A stretch of 64,000 nucleotides of DNA from an uncultured Veillonella sp. (lineage in GTDB: Bacteria; Bacillota; Negativicutes; Veillonellales; Veillonellaceae), in NCBI RefSeq assembly GCF_934230905.1, contig NZ_CAKQFJ010000009.1, positions 1 through 64,000 on the forward strand, read 5' to 3'. The position numbers were made by a program, and so were the translations under genes. The notes below the pieces were generated by a model. That model saw nothing but the letters and a program-made list of their open reading frames with translations. It was not told the DNA's origin and searched no databases. How positions within the stretch are numbered: the stretch's first letter is position 1; each line of letters opens with the position of its first letter. Of the stretch, positions 53,444-61,510 are shown one piece after another.

Positions 53444-55006
53444 ATGTCAACGTTTATCCCATATGTTGTATTAGCCGTTGTTATACTTGGTTTCTTTGGA
53501 GTATGTTATGCGGTATTTAATAAAAGTGTAAGTAATAGTGAAAAGCATTCTGTAAAATCAAAGCCTTTGAAAAAAACACGTACAGGGCGTTTGTATGAAC
53601 AAGAAAAGGTACACATAACACCGCGAGAAACGCATGATGGTGTTGATGTATACGAGGCTAATGTTAATGAACATGAGCAACTTAATAAGAAACCTGTTGA
53701 GGTGCATAATTTTGTAGAAGACCATAATATTAATAAGCCTGCAGAAGTAGAACCGACTGTTTTAGAAGTTAATAACGAGAAAACGGTACCTATTTCCGTT
53801 GTAGTACCATCTACAGAGGATACCATTGCGTTGGGGGAATCTCCTGATGTCATGGATGAAACACGTTGTTTTGATGCAGATGCTACACAGATGTTTGGTA
53901 ATGCAAATAGTGAAGCTGTAAATCCACAAGGTCCGTCTGCATTAGAAGAAACACGCATGTTCAACGCAGATGAAATTAATGCACATTTATCTGATATAGA
54001 AGATGATGCGCCAGAAGCAATTGGACCTTGGGCGCAGGCTGCACAGGAAGATAAACGTGTAGCTCTAGCAATTGAGCCTTTTGCTCATGCTTTCGGTGTA
54101 GTACATGGTGATGCTATGCAATTTGTAGCCGATATTACAAGAGATGCACTAGCTGCTTTGGGGATTACTAAACTTAGCGAAGTAAAATTATTATTGCAGA
54201 ATATTGTAATTCAAGAAGCTTTGTTAGCTATGCAAAAAGCTTATGCAGGGACACCTACAACGTGGATGAAGACGGCGGCACTAGAAGCTTTTTTTGATGT
54301 GGTTCAATCGCCTAAGTCGAGTACACCGTACTTAGTGGCTTTTGATGCGTTGCGGGTGTTACCACACCTTACATTAGGTCATTTTCAAGTAATGGCGTTA
54401 ACATTATTATTACAATATTCTCGGAACTCTAATAATTATGGACGTATTCACTTTCAACATTATGTTGAAAAATATATCGAACCATTTATTTCCGATTTAC
54501 CTTATGACGCATCCTTTTATCGTCAACTAGACTATTTGCGTTGTACTCAACAAGAACGGGAATCCGTAACATTGACGCAGTTGTTGAGTAATTCATATCC
54601 ATTTGTATTTAATTATCGTGGTTTTACAAAGGAAGAATTATTCCGTGCTACGGATGGTCGTGGTGTAGATCCTCGATTTGTGGTTCGTAGTTTAAATTCT
54701 AATCTGTATAAATTGGCTGTTGTTGATGAATCATTGGCACCACGTTTCTTTAGGGAAACACGCATTTCTGATCCTATGATACAGCGTGATCTCATGGCTT
54801 TGATGAAGAGTAAACCAACTGCTTTTAGAGGTGAAGAAGCTCGTCAAATTATGGATGATATTAGTCCGGTTCTTTCCGATTTGGCCCGTGTTTATGATGA
54901 AAGCCCTATGTGTTCTATATCTCTTACATTGCTTGGCCTTTATTTAGGTCGAGCTCATGTGAAAGCAACCATTGGGGAAGACTTTGATTTATCTCATTGG
55001 TTCTAA
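53444..55006 (+). CDS. Membrane-anchored protein of unknown function
   Basis: 520 residues. One N-terminal transmembrane helix (about 4-26) with a short outside or uncleaved end. Residues 27-205 are an acidic, low-complexity linker with two copies of a short motif, DETRCFDADATQMF (about 146-159) and EETRMFNADEI (about 177-187). Residues 210-520 appear helical and globular, with no recognised domain. GAGGAG precedes the ATG. It lies 12 bp behind the UPF0340 gene. No known family could be named. Confidence 0.8.
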   Translation: MSTFIPYVVLAVVILGFFGVCYAVFNKSVSNSEKHSVKSKPLKKTRTGRLYEQEKVHITPRETHDGVDVYEANVNEHEQLNKKPVEVHNFVEDHNINKPAEVEPTVLEVNNEKTVPISVVVPSTEDTIALGESPDVMDETRCFDADATQMFGNANSEAVNPQGPSALEETRMFNADEINAHLSDIEDDAPEAIGPWAQAAQEDKRVALAIEPFAHAFGVVHGDAMQFVADITRDALAALGITKLSEVKLLLQNIVIQEALLAMQKAYAGTPTTWMKTAALEAFFDVVQSPKSSTPYLVAFDALRVLPHLTLGHFQVMALTLLLQYSRNSNNYGRIHFQHYVEKYIEPFISDLPYDASFYRQLDYLRCTQQERESVTLTQLLSNSYPFVFNYRGFTKEELFRATDGRGVDPRFVVRSLNSNLYKLAVVDESLAPRFFRETRISDPMIQRDLMALMKSKPTAFRGEEARQIMDDISPVLSDLARVYDESPMCSISLTLLGLYLGRAHVKATIGEDFDLSHWF

Positions 55007-55018
55007 TAACATATGAAT

Positions 55019-55049
55019 AAACCGCCTATGGTAATACCTAGGCGGTTTT
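55019..55049. terminator. Terminator between the unknown protein and the Crp/Fnr gene
   Basis: aaaccgccta (55019-55028) pairs with taggcggttt (55039-55048), with a T run. It separates convergent genes. Confidence 0.88.
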
Positions 55050-55069
55050 GTGCTATATGCCAGTTTTGA

Positions 55070-55795
55070 TTAATTGTTAAAGCCGAATTCTACAATTTGT
55101 TGAGGATCTAATAAGGTAACATGACGACCGTTAATTTCGATGATACCTTCATCACGTAATCTTCCTAGCTCACGGCTTAATGCAGTGCGTGAAACATTAA
55201 GGGCCTCGGCCATTTGTTCACGGTTGTGAGGTAATACAAGCTTTTCACTATGTTGCATTGTATAAATATCTGTAAGATACGCGTAAATTTTTTCACGCAT
55301 ACCTTTTAATGTTAAATAATGCACCTTTTTAGTAAGAAGTAATGCTTTTTCAGATAAGTCTTCTAATAGATTTGATAGAATTTTAATTTGGCATTGTTGG
55401 CAATCTGGTAATGTTTCAATAAATGTTTCTAATGGAATAAACATAATCTTAGTTGGTTTCGTTGCTTTAATAGTAGCTGGCCAAAGAGGTCGTTTGCTAA
55501 ATAATAAGGCTTCCCCAAAGATAGAGGAGGCTTCTAAATTAGCCATGATAACTCGTTGACCTAGTACATTTTCCCGCGTAAGTAGAGCGCTGCCATCTAA
55601 AATAATACCAATACCTTCCATAGGATCTCCCGAAATAGCGATAAAGTCATTCTTTTTATAATCCATTATAATTACTTTTGCATTATGTAAGTAGTCCGTT
55701 AATTCTGGTATACCCAATGTATTGAATAAGGGACAGGTTGTTAAGACCGGCAGATATTGTTTAATAATATCGTTTGATAAAACTTGTTTGATCAT
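55070..55795 (-). CDS. Crp/Fnr-family transcription regulator (HcpR-like by context)
   Basis: 241 residues. A cyclic-nucleotide-type sensory beta-roll (about 20-140) contains GIGIILDGSALLTRE. A long dimer helix leads to a winged-helix domain with recognition helix NVSRTALSRELGRL (about 198-211). N-terminal Fe-S cysteines of Fnr are not seen; only a CPLF and a CQQC pair occur. It is divergent from hcp with 310 bp between them, the usual arrangement of nitrosative-stress regulators (HcpR/Dnr). Control of hcp is inferred. Confidence 0.88.
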   Translation of the reverse strand: MIKQVLSNDIIKQYLPVLTTCPLFNTLGIPELTDYLHNAKVIIMDYKKNDFIAISGDPMEGIGIILDGSALLTRENVLGQRVIMANLEASSIFGEALLFSKRPLWPATIKATKPTKIMFIPLETFIETLPDCQQCQIKILSNLLEDLSEKALLLTKKVHYLTLKGMREKIYAYLTDIYTMQHSEKLVLPHNREQMAEALNVSRTALSRELGRLRDEGIIEINGRHVTLLDPQQIVEFGFNN

Positions 55796-56105
55796 TGGTG
55801 CCTCCTAATATATTGTATAGTTATTTTAACTTAAATTACACATCGCATGGTGTGACGATTCTTATAGGTAATTTGTAATAAATATTATATAATACTTAAA
55901 TGTGCTCTTGTGAGCAACCTGTTCCAAAAGGGGAGTCAGGAAAAATTTAAAAAAGTTTTTGTTTGTTGCTCAAGCTACAGAAATTGTATCATCTTTACGG
56001 TATACTTTCAATGTAATCAATCAGAACCTGATGTTTATCAGTGTATCGTATAAGGTTTATAAAAATTAGCTTGAATGCGAGAAAGTCTCGCAAAGGAGGA
56101 TTTAA
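55796..56105. promoter_or_regulatory. Divergent control region between the Crp/Fnr gene and hcp
   Basis: 310 bp. Three dyads are seen: ACAC-N8-GTGT at 55838-55853, TGCTC-N4-GAGCA at 55903-55916, and TGTTGCTCAAGCTACA at 55964-55979. The last two share gTTGCTCA in opposite orientation. A TATACT at 56001-56006 is the likely hcp -10. Confidence 0.55.
55964..56006 (+). promoter_or_regulatory. hcp promoter with activator dyad
   Basis: TGTTGCTCAAGCTACA (55964-55979) is a 16-bp imperfect palindrome. The -10 TATACT is at 56001-56006 with no good -35. If transcription starts 7 bp after the -10, the dyad is centred at -41.5, the class II position of Crp/Fnr activators. Confidence 0.55.
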
Positions 56106-57671
56106 ATGAGCATGTTCTGTTATCAATGCGAACAATCTGCAGCTCCAGGCGGCTGTACTGTACAAGGTGTATGTGGTAAAACTGCACCAGTTGCTAATTT
56201 ACAAGACGAATTAACTGCTGCTTTAGTTGGTTTAGCACGCGCTTTAGACGTAAAAGGCCAAACTAAAGAAGGCGTTGATTATTTAATGCGTGGTTTGTTT
56301 ATGTGCGTAACAAACGTAAACTTTTCTGAAGACCGCGTTCAAGAATTCATTGACGAAGTAAATGCTTATCATACAAAAATCGATAGCGCAGCACAAAACT
56401 TTGATTGGGAACAATTGTGGAAAGGTGAAGAAGATATCGTATCCCTTCGTTCCACATTATTGTTAGGTATGCGTGGTATGGCTGCGTATGCTTGGCATGC
56501 TGCTCGCCTTGGTTTCCATGATGCTGATGTTGATGCATGGTTTATCAAAGGTCTTGTTGAATTCGCTAAAGATCATAGTGCTGAAGAATGGTTAAATTTG
56601 TTGATGGAATTCGGTCAAATCAACTTGAAATGTATGGCTGTTCTTGATAAAGCTAATACAGAAACATATGGTACTCCAGTACCAACTACAGTACCTTTGA
56701 CTGTAGAACCAGGTCCTTTCATCGTTGTAACTGGTCATGACCTTCACGACTTGAAACAATTGTTGGAACAAACTGATGGTAAAGGCGTAAACATCTATAC
56801 TCATGGTGAAATGTTACCTTGCCACGCGTACCCTGAATTGAAAAAACATCCTCAATTGAAAGGTAACTTTGGTACTGCATGGCAAAACCAACAAAAAGAA
56901 TTCGTTGATGTTCCTGGCGCATTCTTATTTACTACAAACTGCATTATGCCACCAAAAGAAAACTACAAAGCTAATATCTTCACTACAGATATGGTAGGTT
57001 TCGACGGCTGTGCACACGTAGAAGAAAAAGAAGACGGCACTAAAGACTTTTCCGCTGTTATTAACCGTGCAATTGAATTGGGCGGCTATAAAGAAGCTCA
57101 AGAATTCACTGGTATCAACGGTGGTCACGAAGTAACAACTGGTTTCGGTCATGGTACAGTATTGGGTATTGCTGACAAAGTAATCGACGCTGTAAAAGCT
57201 GGCGCAATCAAACATTTCTTCTTAGTAGGTGGTTGTGACGGTGCTAAAGTGGGCCGTAACTACTATACAGATTTTGTAAAACAAACTCCAGATGATACTG
57301 TAGTATTGACATTGGCTTGTGGTAAATTCCGCTTCAACGACCTTAACATCGGTGAAATCGGTGGAATTCCTCGTATTCTTGATATGGGTCAATGTAACGA
57401 TGCTTACTCCGCTATTCAAGTAGCAGTAGCTTTAGCTGGTGCCTTTGAATGTGACGTAAACGACTTGCCATTAACATTGGTATTGTCCTGGTACGAACAA
57501 AAAGCGGTATGTATCTTGTTAACATTGTTGGCATTGGGTATCCGCAACATTTACATCGGACCTTCCTTGCCTAAATTCTTCTCCAGCAATGTATTGAACA
57601 TTTTGGTAGAAAAATTCAACTTGCATCCAATTACAACTCCAGAAGCTGATATGAAAGCTATCTTGGGCTAA
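56106..57671 (+). CDS. hcp: Hydroxylamine reductase (hybrid cluster protein)
   Basis: 521 residues. It is a cytoplasmic iron-sulfur enzyme that reduces hydroxylamine and probably nitric oxide, protecting against nitrosative stress. The N-terminal [4Fe-4S] cysteines are Cys5, Cys8, Cys17 and Cys23, spaced C-x2-C-x8-C-x5-C as in anaerobe-type Hcp. Hybrid-cluster ligands include HGEMLPCHAYPEL, FTTNCIMPP, LACGKFRFN and DMGQCNDAYSA. No hcr reductase is adjacent. AAAGGAGG precedes the ATG. Codon use suggests high expression. Confidence 0.96.
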   Translation: MSMFCYQCEQSAAPGGCTVQGVCGKTAPVANLQDELTAALVGLARALDVKGQTKEGVDYLMRGLFMCVTNVNFSEDRVQEFIDEVNAYHTKIDSAAQNFDWEQLWKGEEDIVSLRSTLLLGMRGMAAYAWHAARLGFHDADVDAWFIKGLVEFAKDHSAEEWLNLLMEFGQINLKCMAVLDKANTETYGTPVPTTVPLTVEPGPFIVVTGHDLHDLKQLLEQTDGKGVNIYTHGEMLPCHAYPELKKHPQLKGNFGTAWQNQQKEFVDVPGAFLFTTNCIMPPKENYKANIFTTDMVGFDGCAHVEEKEDGTKDFSAVINRAIELGGYKEAQEFTGINGGHEVTTGFGHGTVLGIADKVIDAVKAGAIKHFFLVGGCDGAKVGRNYYTDFVKQTPDDTVVLTLACGKFRFNDLNIGEIGGIPRILDMGQCNDAYSAIQVAVALAGAFECDVNDLPLTLVLSWYEQKAVCILLTLLALGIRNIYIGPSLPKFFSSNVLNILVEKFNLHPITTPEADMKAILG

Positions 57672-57744
57672 TCGGATTAAAACCTGATAACAGCGGCCTT
57701 GATCCCCTCTCTCTTATATGATTCGGGCTGTTGCTATATAAATT

Positions 57745-57778
57745 AGGCTATGCCATCTTCGGATGGTATAGCCTTTTT
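57745..57778 (+). terminator. Terminator of hcp
   Basis: A 13-bp stem with one G-U (57745-57757 with 57762-57774), TTCG loop, then T run. Confidence 0.93.
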
Positions 57779-57867
57779 TGTCGTAATTATATACAATTGT
57801 ATCAATGGAATATGTATACTTTACTTTATTAGGTTAAGAGTGCTATGGGATTTGGAGGGATGCAGTA

Positions 57868-58302
57868 ATGGAACTTCAAGAAAGAATTGATGCTTTAGAT
57901 TTATGGGATGAGATGCCATACTCATTAGAAATTAAAGATTTTGGTAATACTGTTATATTAGTATCGGAGTCTGCTGAAATTCGTTTTATTAATTGCGTAG
58001 AGATTTCAATTAAAAGTAGTCTTTTAGTTAAGAATAAATCCATGAAATTTCATAACTACCGTAATCATGAATATGATGTTCAGGATATTAGTGTAGAGCC
58101 GTGTGTTGTTACAATAGATGGAACCATGACTCATAATAAGAAAACAGTAACTCCAATCTTAAATGGTGTTAAGGCCAAAATTGATTTAACGGATGTATGG
58201 ATTGAACTAATTGCTGTTGATTTCATAATTTATACTAAGGAGCAAGAAGAAAAATTAATCCAATCTAAGTTTAGCTATAAAGATGTTATTAAAGAGTGGT
58301 AG
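57868..58302 (+). CDS. Hypothetical cytoplasmic protein
   Basis: 144 residues. It has no signal peptide or membrane helix. It appears to be mainly beta structure with alternating hydrophobics (SLEIKDFGNTVILVSESAEIRFINCVEISI). No family recognised. TTGGAGGG precedes the ATG. It lies alone between hcp and sdaAB and its codon use is AT-rich like non-core genes. Confidence 0.7.
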   Translation: MELQERIDALDLWDEMPYSLEIKDFGNTVILVSESAEIRFINCVEISIKSSLLVKNKSMKFHNYRNHEYDVQDISVEPCVVTIDGTMTHNKKTVTPILNGVKAKIDLTDVWIELIAVDFIIYTKEQEEKLIQSKFSYKDVIKEW

Positions 58303-58407
58303 TTATGTTTGATAATCTATTATATATAGACAAGTCTCGATATTGATTGCTATACTATAGATAAGAATTAGATTATGTCTTTATTTATATATGCATAGAG
58401 GTTCATT

Positions 58408-59070
58408 ATGAACAGTATTTTTGATATTATCGGCCCTGTTATGATAGGCCCATCTAGTTCGCATACCGCTGGTGCGGCGCGGCTTGGCAAGATGGCTCGT
58501 TGTATATTCGGGAATACGCCGGAAAAGGTAGAGATGACCTTGTATGGGTCATTTGCAAAAACATATAAAGGGCATGGTACAGATCGGGCCTTATTAGGTG
58601 GTTTGTTAGGCTTTAAAGAGGATGATAAACGTATCCGTAATGCGAAGGAACTCGCTGATGGAGCGGGTTTAGACTATACTTTCATCGAATCACCACTCGA
58701 TATAGGACATCCGAATGTGGTTAAGTTTGATTTGTACGGCGATCATAATCGTCATATGTCCGTTGTAGGCCGTTCCATTGGTGGAGGCCAAATCATGATT
58801 ACTGAGGTTGATGGTAATGATATGTCCATTACGGGCGATGAATTTACCCTTGTTGTATTCCATGAGGATAGACCAGGCGCTATTTCTCTTATTAGTCAGG
58901 CCTTGAGTGAATCGGACATTAACATTGCGTCCATGCGCGTATTTAGAAAGGGTAAATACAAGGACGCTGTTATGGTGATTACTACAGATTCCGTCGTCAA
59001 CCCTATTACAGTACAATTTATGCGTGAATGCCCAGGCATCCAAGATGTGATGACCTTTGAAGCCCTATAG
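58408..59070 (+). CDS. sdaAB: L-serine dehydratase, beta subunit
   Basis: 220 residues. It forms part of the iron-sulfur serine dehydratase that turns serine into pyruvate and ammonia. N-terminal IGPVMIGPSSSHTAGAARLG is diagnostic. Residues about 148-220 form an ACT domain (LVVFHEDRPGAISLISQALSESDINIASMRV). The alpha gene follows after 9 bp. GAGG lies upstream of the ATG. Confidence 0.95.
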   Translation: MNSIFDIIGPVMIGPSSSHTAGAARLGKMARCIFGNTPEKVEMTLYGSFAKTYKGHGTDRALLGGLLGFKEDDKRIRNAKELADGAGLDYTFIESPLDIGHPNVVKFDLYGDHNRHMSVVGRSIGGGQIMITEVDGNDMSITGDEFTLVVFHEDRPGAISLISQALSESDINIASMRVFRKGKYKDAVMVITTDSVVNPITVQFMRECPGIQDVMTFEAL

Positions 59071-59079
59071 GAGGATATG

Positions 59080-59952
59080 ATGAGTTACGAATATGAAACG
59101 ATAGCTGATATTATCCGTCTTAGCGAAGACAACAACATATCATTTGGTGATGTTGTATTGCGCAGTGAATTGGAACAGTATGATCGTAGCGAAAGGGAAA
59201 TTATTAAAGAAATTAAGCATAGATTAAGTATTTTTGAGTCTTCTATTCATGATGGATTACATCATTTGCAACGAACACAATCTAATATGTCTGGTGGCGA
59301 TGCAGCTCGTTTGATGGAACGAAAACCGTTGTTTATGAGTGAAACTGCTTATAAAGCGATGGCCTATGCTATTGCCGTTAACGAAGCTAATGCTAAAATG
59401 TTCAGAATTGTGGCTTGTCCAACGGCTGGATCTTGTGGCGTTATGCCTGGGGTCATTCAGGCTGTAGCTGAACAGTACAAACTAGATAGTGATACCTTAG
59501 TGAAAGGATTTTTAGCCGCATCAGGTGTAGGAAATGTAGTGGCTAATCGTGCTTGTGTAGCCGGTGCGGTTGGTGGGTGTCAGGCCGAGATTGGTACGGC
59601 AGCATGTATGGCGGCTGCTGCTATTGTAGAAATGATGGGGGGGACTGCGCGTCAGGTAGGGCATGCCGTGTCATTGTGCATGAAAAATTTATTGGGTCTT
59701 GCCTGTGATCCTGTGGCAGGTCTTGTTGAGGTACCATGTGTGAAACGAAATGGTGTGTATGCTGTTCATGCAATCACGGCGGCTGAACTTGCTTTAGCTG
59801 GTATTGAAAGCCAAATTCCTACCGATGAGGTGATTGAAGCAATGAATAATATTGGGCGCGCTATGCCAGCAGCCCTTCGTGAAACCAGTGATGGTGGCTT
59901 AGCCGTTACTCAAACAGGTCTTGCCATAGCAGATAAGGTTCGCTCATTATAA
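59080..59952 (+). CDS. sdaAA: L-serine dehydratase, alpha subunit
   Basis: 290 residues. I choose the ATG at 59080, 5 bp after AGGAGG; the ATG at 59077 is too close. PTAGSCGVMPGVIQAV, ASGVGNVVANRACVAGAVGGCQAEIGTAA and LACDPVAGLVEVPCVKRN carry the cysteines that bind the [4Fe-4S] cluster. It works with SdaAB and yields pyruvate. Confidence 0.96.
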   Translation: MSYEYETIADIIRLSEDNNISFGDVVLRSELEQYDRSEREIIKEIKHRLSIFESSIHDGLHHLQRTQSNMSGGDAARLMERKPLFMSETAYKAMAYAIAVNEANAKMFRIVACPTAGSCGVMPGVIQAVAEQYKLDSDTLVKGFLAASGVGNVVANRACVAGAVGGCQAEIGTAACMAAAAIVEMMGGTARQVGHAVSLCMKNLLGLACDPVAGLVEVPCVKRNGVYAVHAITAAELALAGIESQIPTDEVIEAMNNIGRAMPAALRETSDGGLAVTQTGLAIADKVRSL

Positions 59953-60076
59953 TTACATAATATATAAGGGTTCACTGTTATGAGTATAATCTGGGTTGTG
60001 CTTATAGTATGTGAGCCTTTTTTCATAACTCTATTTGTAGTACAATAAAAAGATAAATGGAAGGGAGGGTAGATGT

Positions 60077-61489
60077 ATGGAACAGGCTATACGTTTGCTG
60101 ACAATTTTAGAAGAAGCGGGCTTTGAGGCTTTCATCATTGGCGGTGCTGTGCGAGATATGCTCATGCATGTAAAGCCACACGATTTTGATATAGTTACAT
60201 CTGCTCGTCCTGAACAGGTCATATCTATTTTAGGCGATGCGAATATTGAAACTACAGGAGTTATAGGTAAATCTTTTGGCGTAGTGGTGGCAATTGTAGA
60301 TGGAAAACACTATGAAGTGGCTACTTATCGCAAGGAACGATATGGTGCAGATAGTCATCGTCCTGAAGAAATTATCTATGCAGATACACTGGAAGAAGAT
60401 GTAAAACGTCGTGATTTTACTGTCAATGGTATGGCGATGAACCGTTATAAGGAGGTTATCGACTTCGTCGGTGGACGTCGCGATATTAAGCATAAAGTTT
60501 TGCGCACTATCGGGAATCCAGAGGAACGGTTTCAAGAGGATGCACTGCGGCTATTTAGAGCTTGTCGATTTATTGCAAAGCTTGATTTTCTTCCGGATAA
60601 AGCTCTATTAGATGCGATGCCTAAAGCGTTTCATCGTGTATCCGGGCTTTCACTGGAACGGGTGCGTAATGAGTTAGATCGTTTGCTGTTGGAACCAGCG
60701 GTTGCGAAAGGGCTCGATGTGCTCGTTCAATCTCGCTTGGCAGAATGTTCGTGCCGTGTCGTTGAAAATGGGAAGATTAAAGAGGTTCCTATATTGCCAG
60801 AGCTATACCACCTAGTGGGACTACCCCAAGAGAAGGCGTTTCACGAATTTGATGGATGGTATCATACACTGGCTGTCGTATCGGAAACGAAACCTGATTT
60901 GACACTTCGTTGGGGCGCTTTATTACATGATGTGGCAAAGGGCATGCCTACTATTAGACAAGTTATCAATGGACGTTATACCGATCGAGGTCATGATAAT
61001 TTAGGTGCACAGATGGCCTATAACCTATTGCTTCGTCTCGGCTATAATAAGAAATTTGCCAGTCGCGTGTCGTGGATCGTGAAAAATCACATGCGTTTTC
61101 ATTTTTTTGTGCAAAATGAAGAAGCAGATGAGAAAAAGTGGATGCGTAAAGAAATTCGTAGCGGTGAGTTTAGAGATAGTCAAAGTATGCGTGAAGCCTG
61201 GTTGCAATTGGCGGAGGTTTGTGCTGCTGATGTTCTTGGTTGTGGTAAGCCATACTCTGTTACGGATGGTACATTGGCATTTGGGGAGTGCATGGCTGAT
61301 TTAAGCCTAGAAATGCCTGTACATACAAAAGATTTAAATTATGATAAACGAGTTCTAGAAGCCTGTGGCGCTAATGTAGCAAAAGGGTTACAATATTTGA
61401 TGCAACAGGTACAAAATGGTGTTGTTAACAATACACCGGATGATTTATATGAAGCGCTTATTCATAAGTTGCAGCGGTCGTCAAAGTAA
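60077..61489 (+). CDS. cca: CCA tRNA nucleotidyltransferase (class II, with HD domain)
   Basis: 470 residues. It adds or repairs the CCA end of tRNAs. The nucleotidyltransferase motif GGAVRDMLMHVKPHDFDIVTSA lies at 23-44 with the DxD metal ligands. RDFTVNGMA and EDALRLFRACRF follow. An HD domain (WGALLHDVAKG, about residues 281-291) suggests extra phosphatase or phosphodiesterase activity. GGGAGGG precedes the start. In this window the tRNAs already encode CCA, so its role would be repair. Confidence 0.92.
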   Translation: MEQAIRLLTILEEAGFEAFIIGGAVRDMLMHVKPHDFDIVTSARPEQVISILGDANIETTGVIGKSFGVVVAIVDGKHYEVATYRKERYGADSHRPEEIIYADTLEEDVKRRDFTVNGMAMNRYKEVIDFVGGRRDIKHKVLRTIGNPEERFQEDALRLFRACRFIAKLDFLPDKALLDAMPKAFHRVSGLSLERVRNELDRLLLEPAVAKGLDVLVQSRLAECSCRVVENGKIKEVPILPELYHLVGLPQEKAFHEFDGWYHTLAVVSETKPDLTLRWGALLHDVAKGMPTIRQVINGRYTDRGHDNLGAQMAYNLLLRLGYNKKFASRVSWIVKNHMRFHFFVQNEEADEKKWMRKEIRSGEFRDSQSMREAWLQLAEVCAADVLGCGKPYSVTDGTLAFGECMADLSLEMPVHTKDLNYDKRVLEACGANVAKGLQYLMQQVQNGVVNNTPDDLYEALIHKLQRSSK

Positions 61490-61510
61490 TATGTTTAGTG
61501 GGAGACCATA

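Noticed and set aside
59969..60025. Possible terminator after sdaAA (ggttcac ... gtgagcc, T run)
   Set aside because: The arms are more than 30 bases apart with poor pairing between; the T run is suggestive, but the stem is too weak to list.
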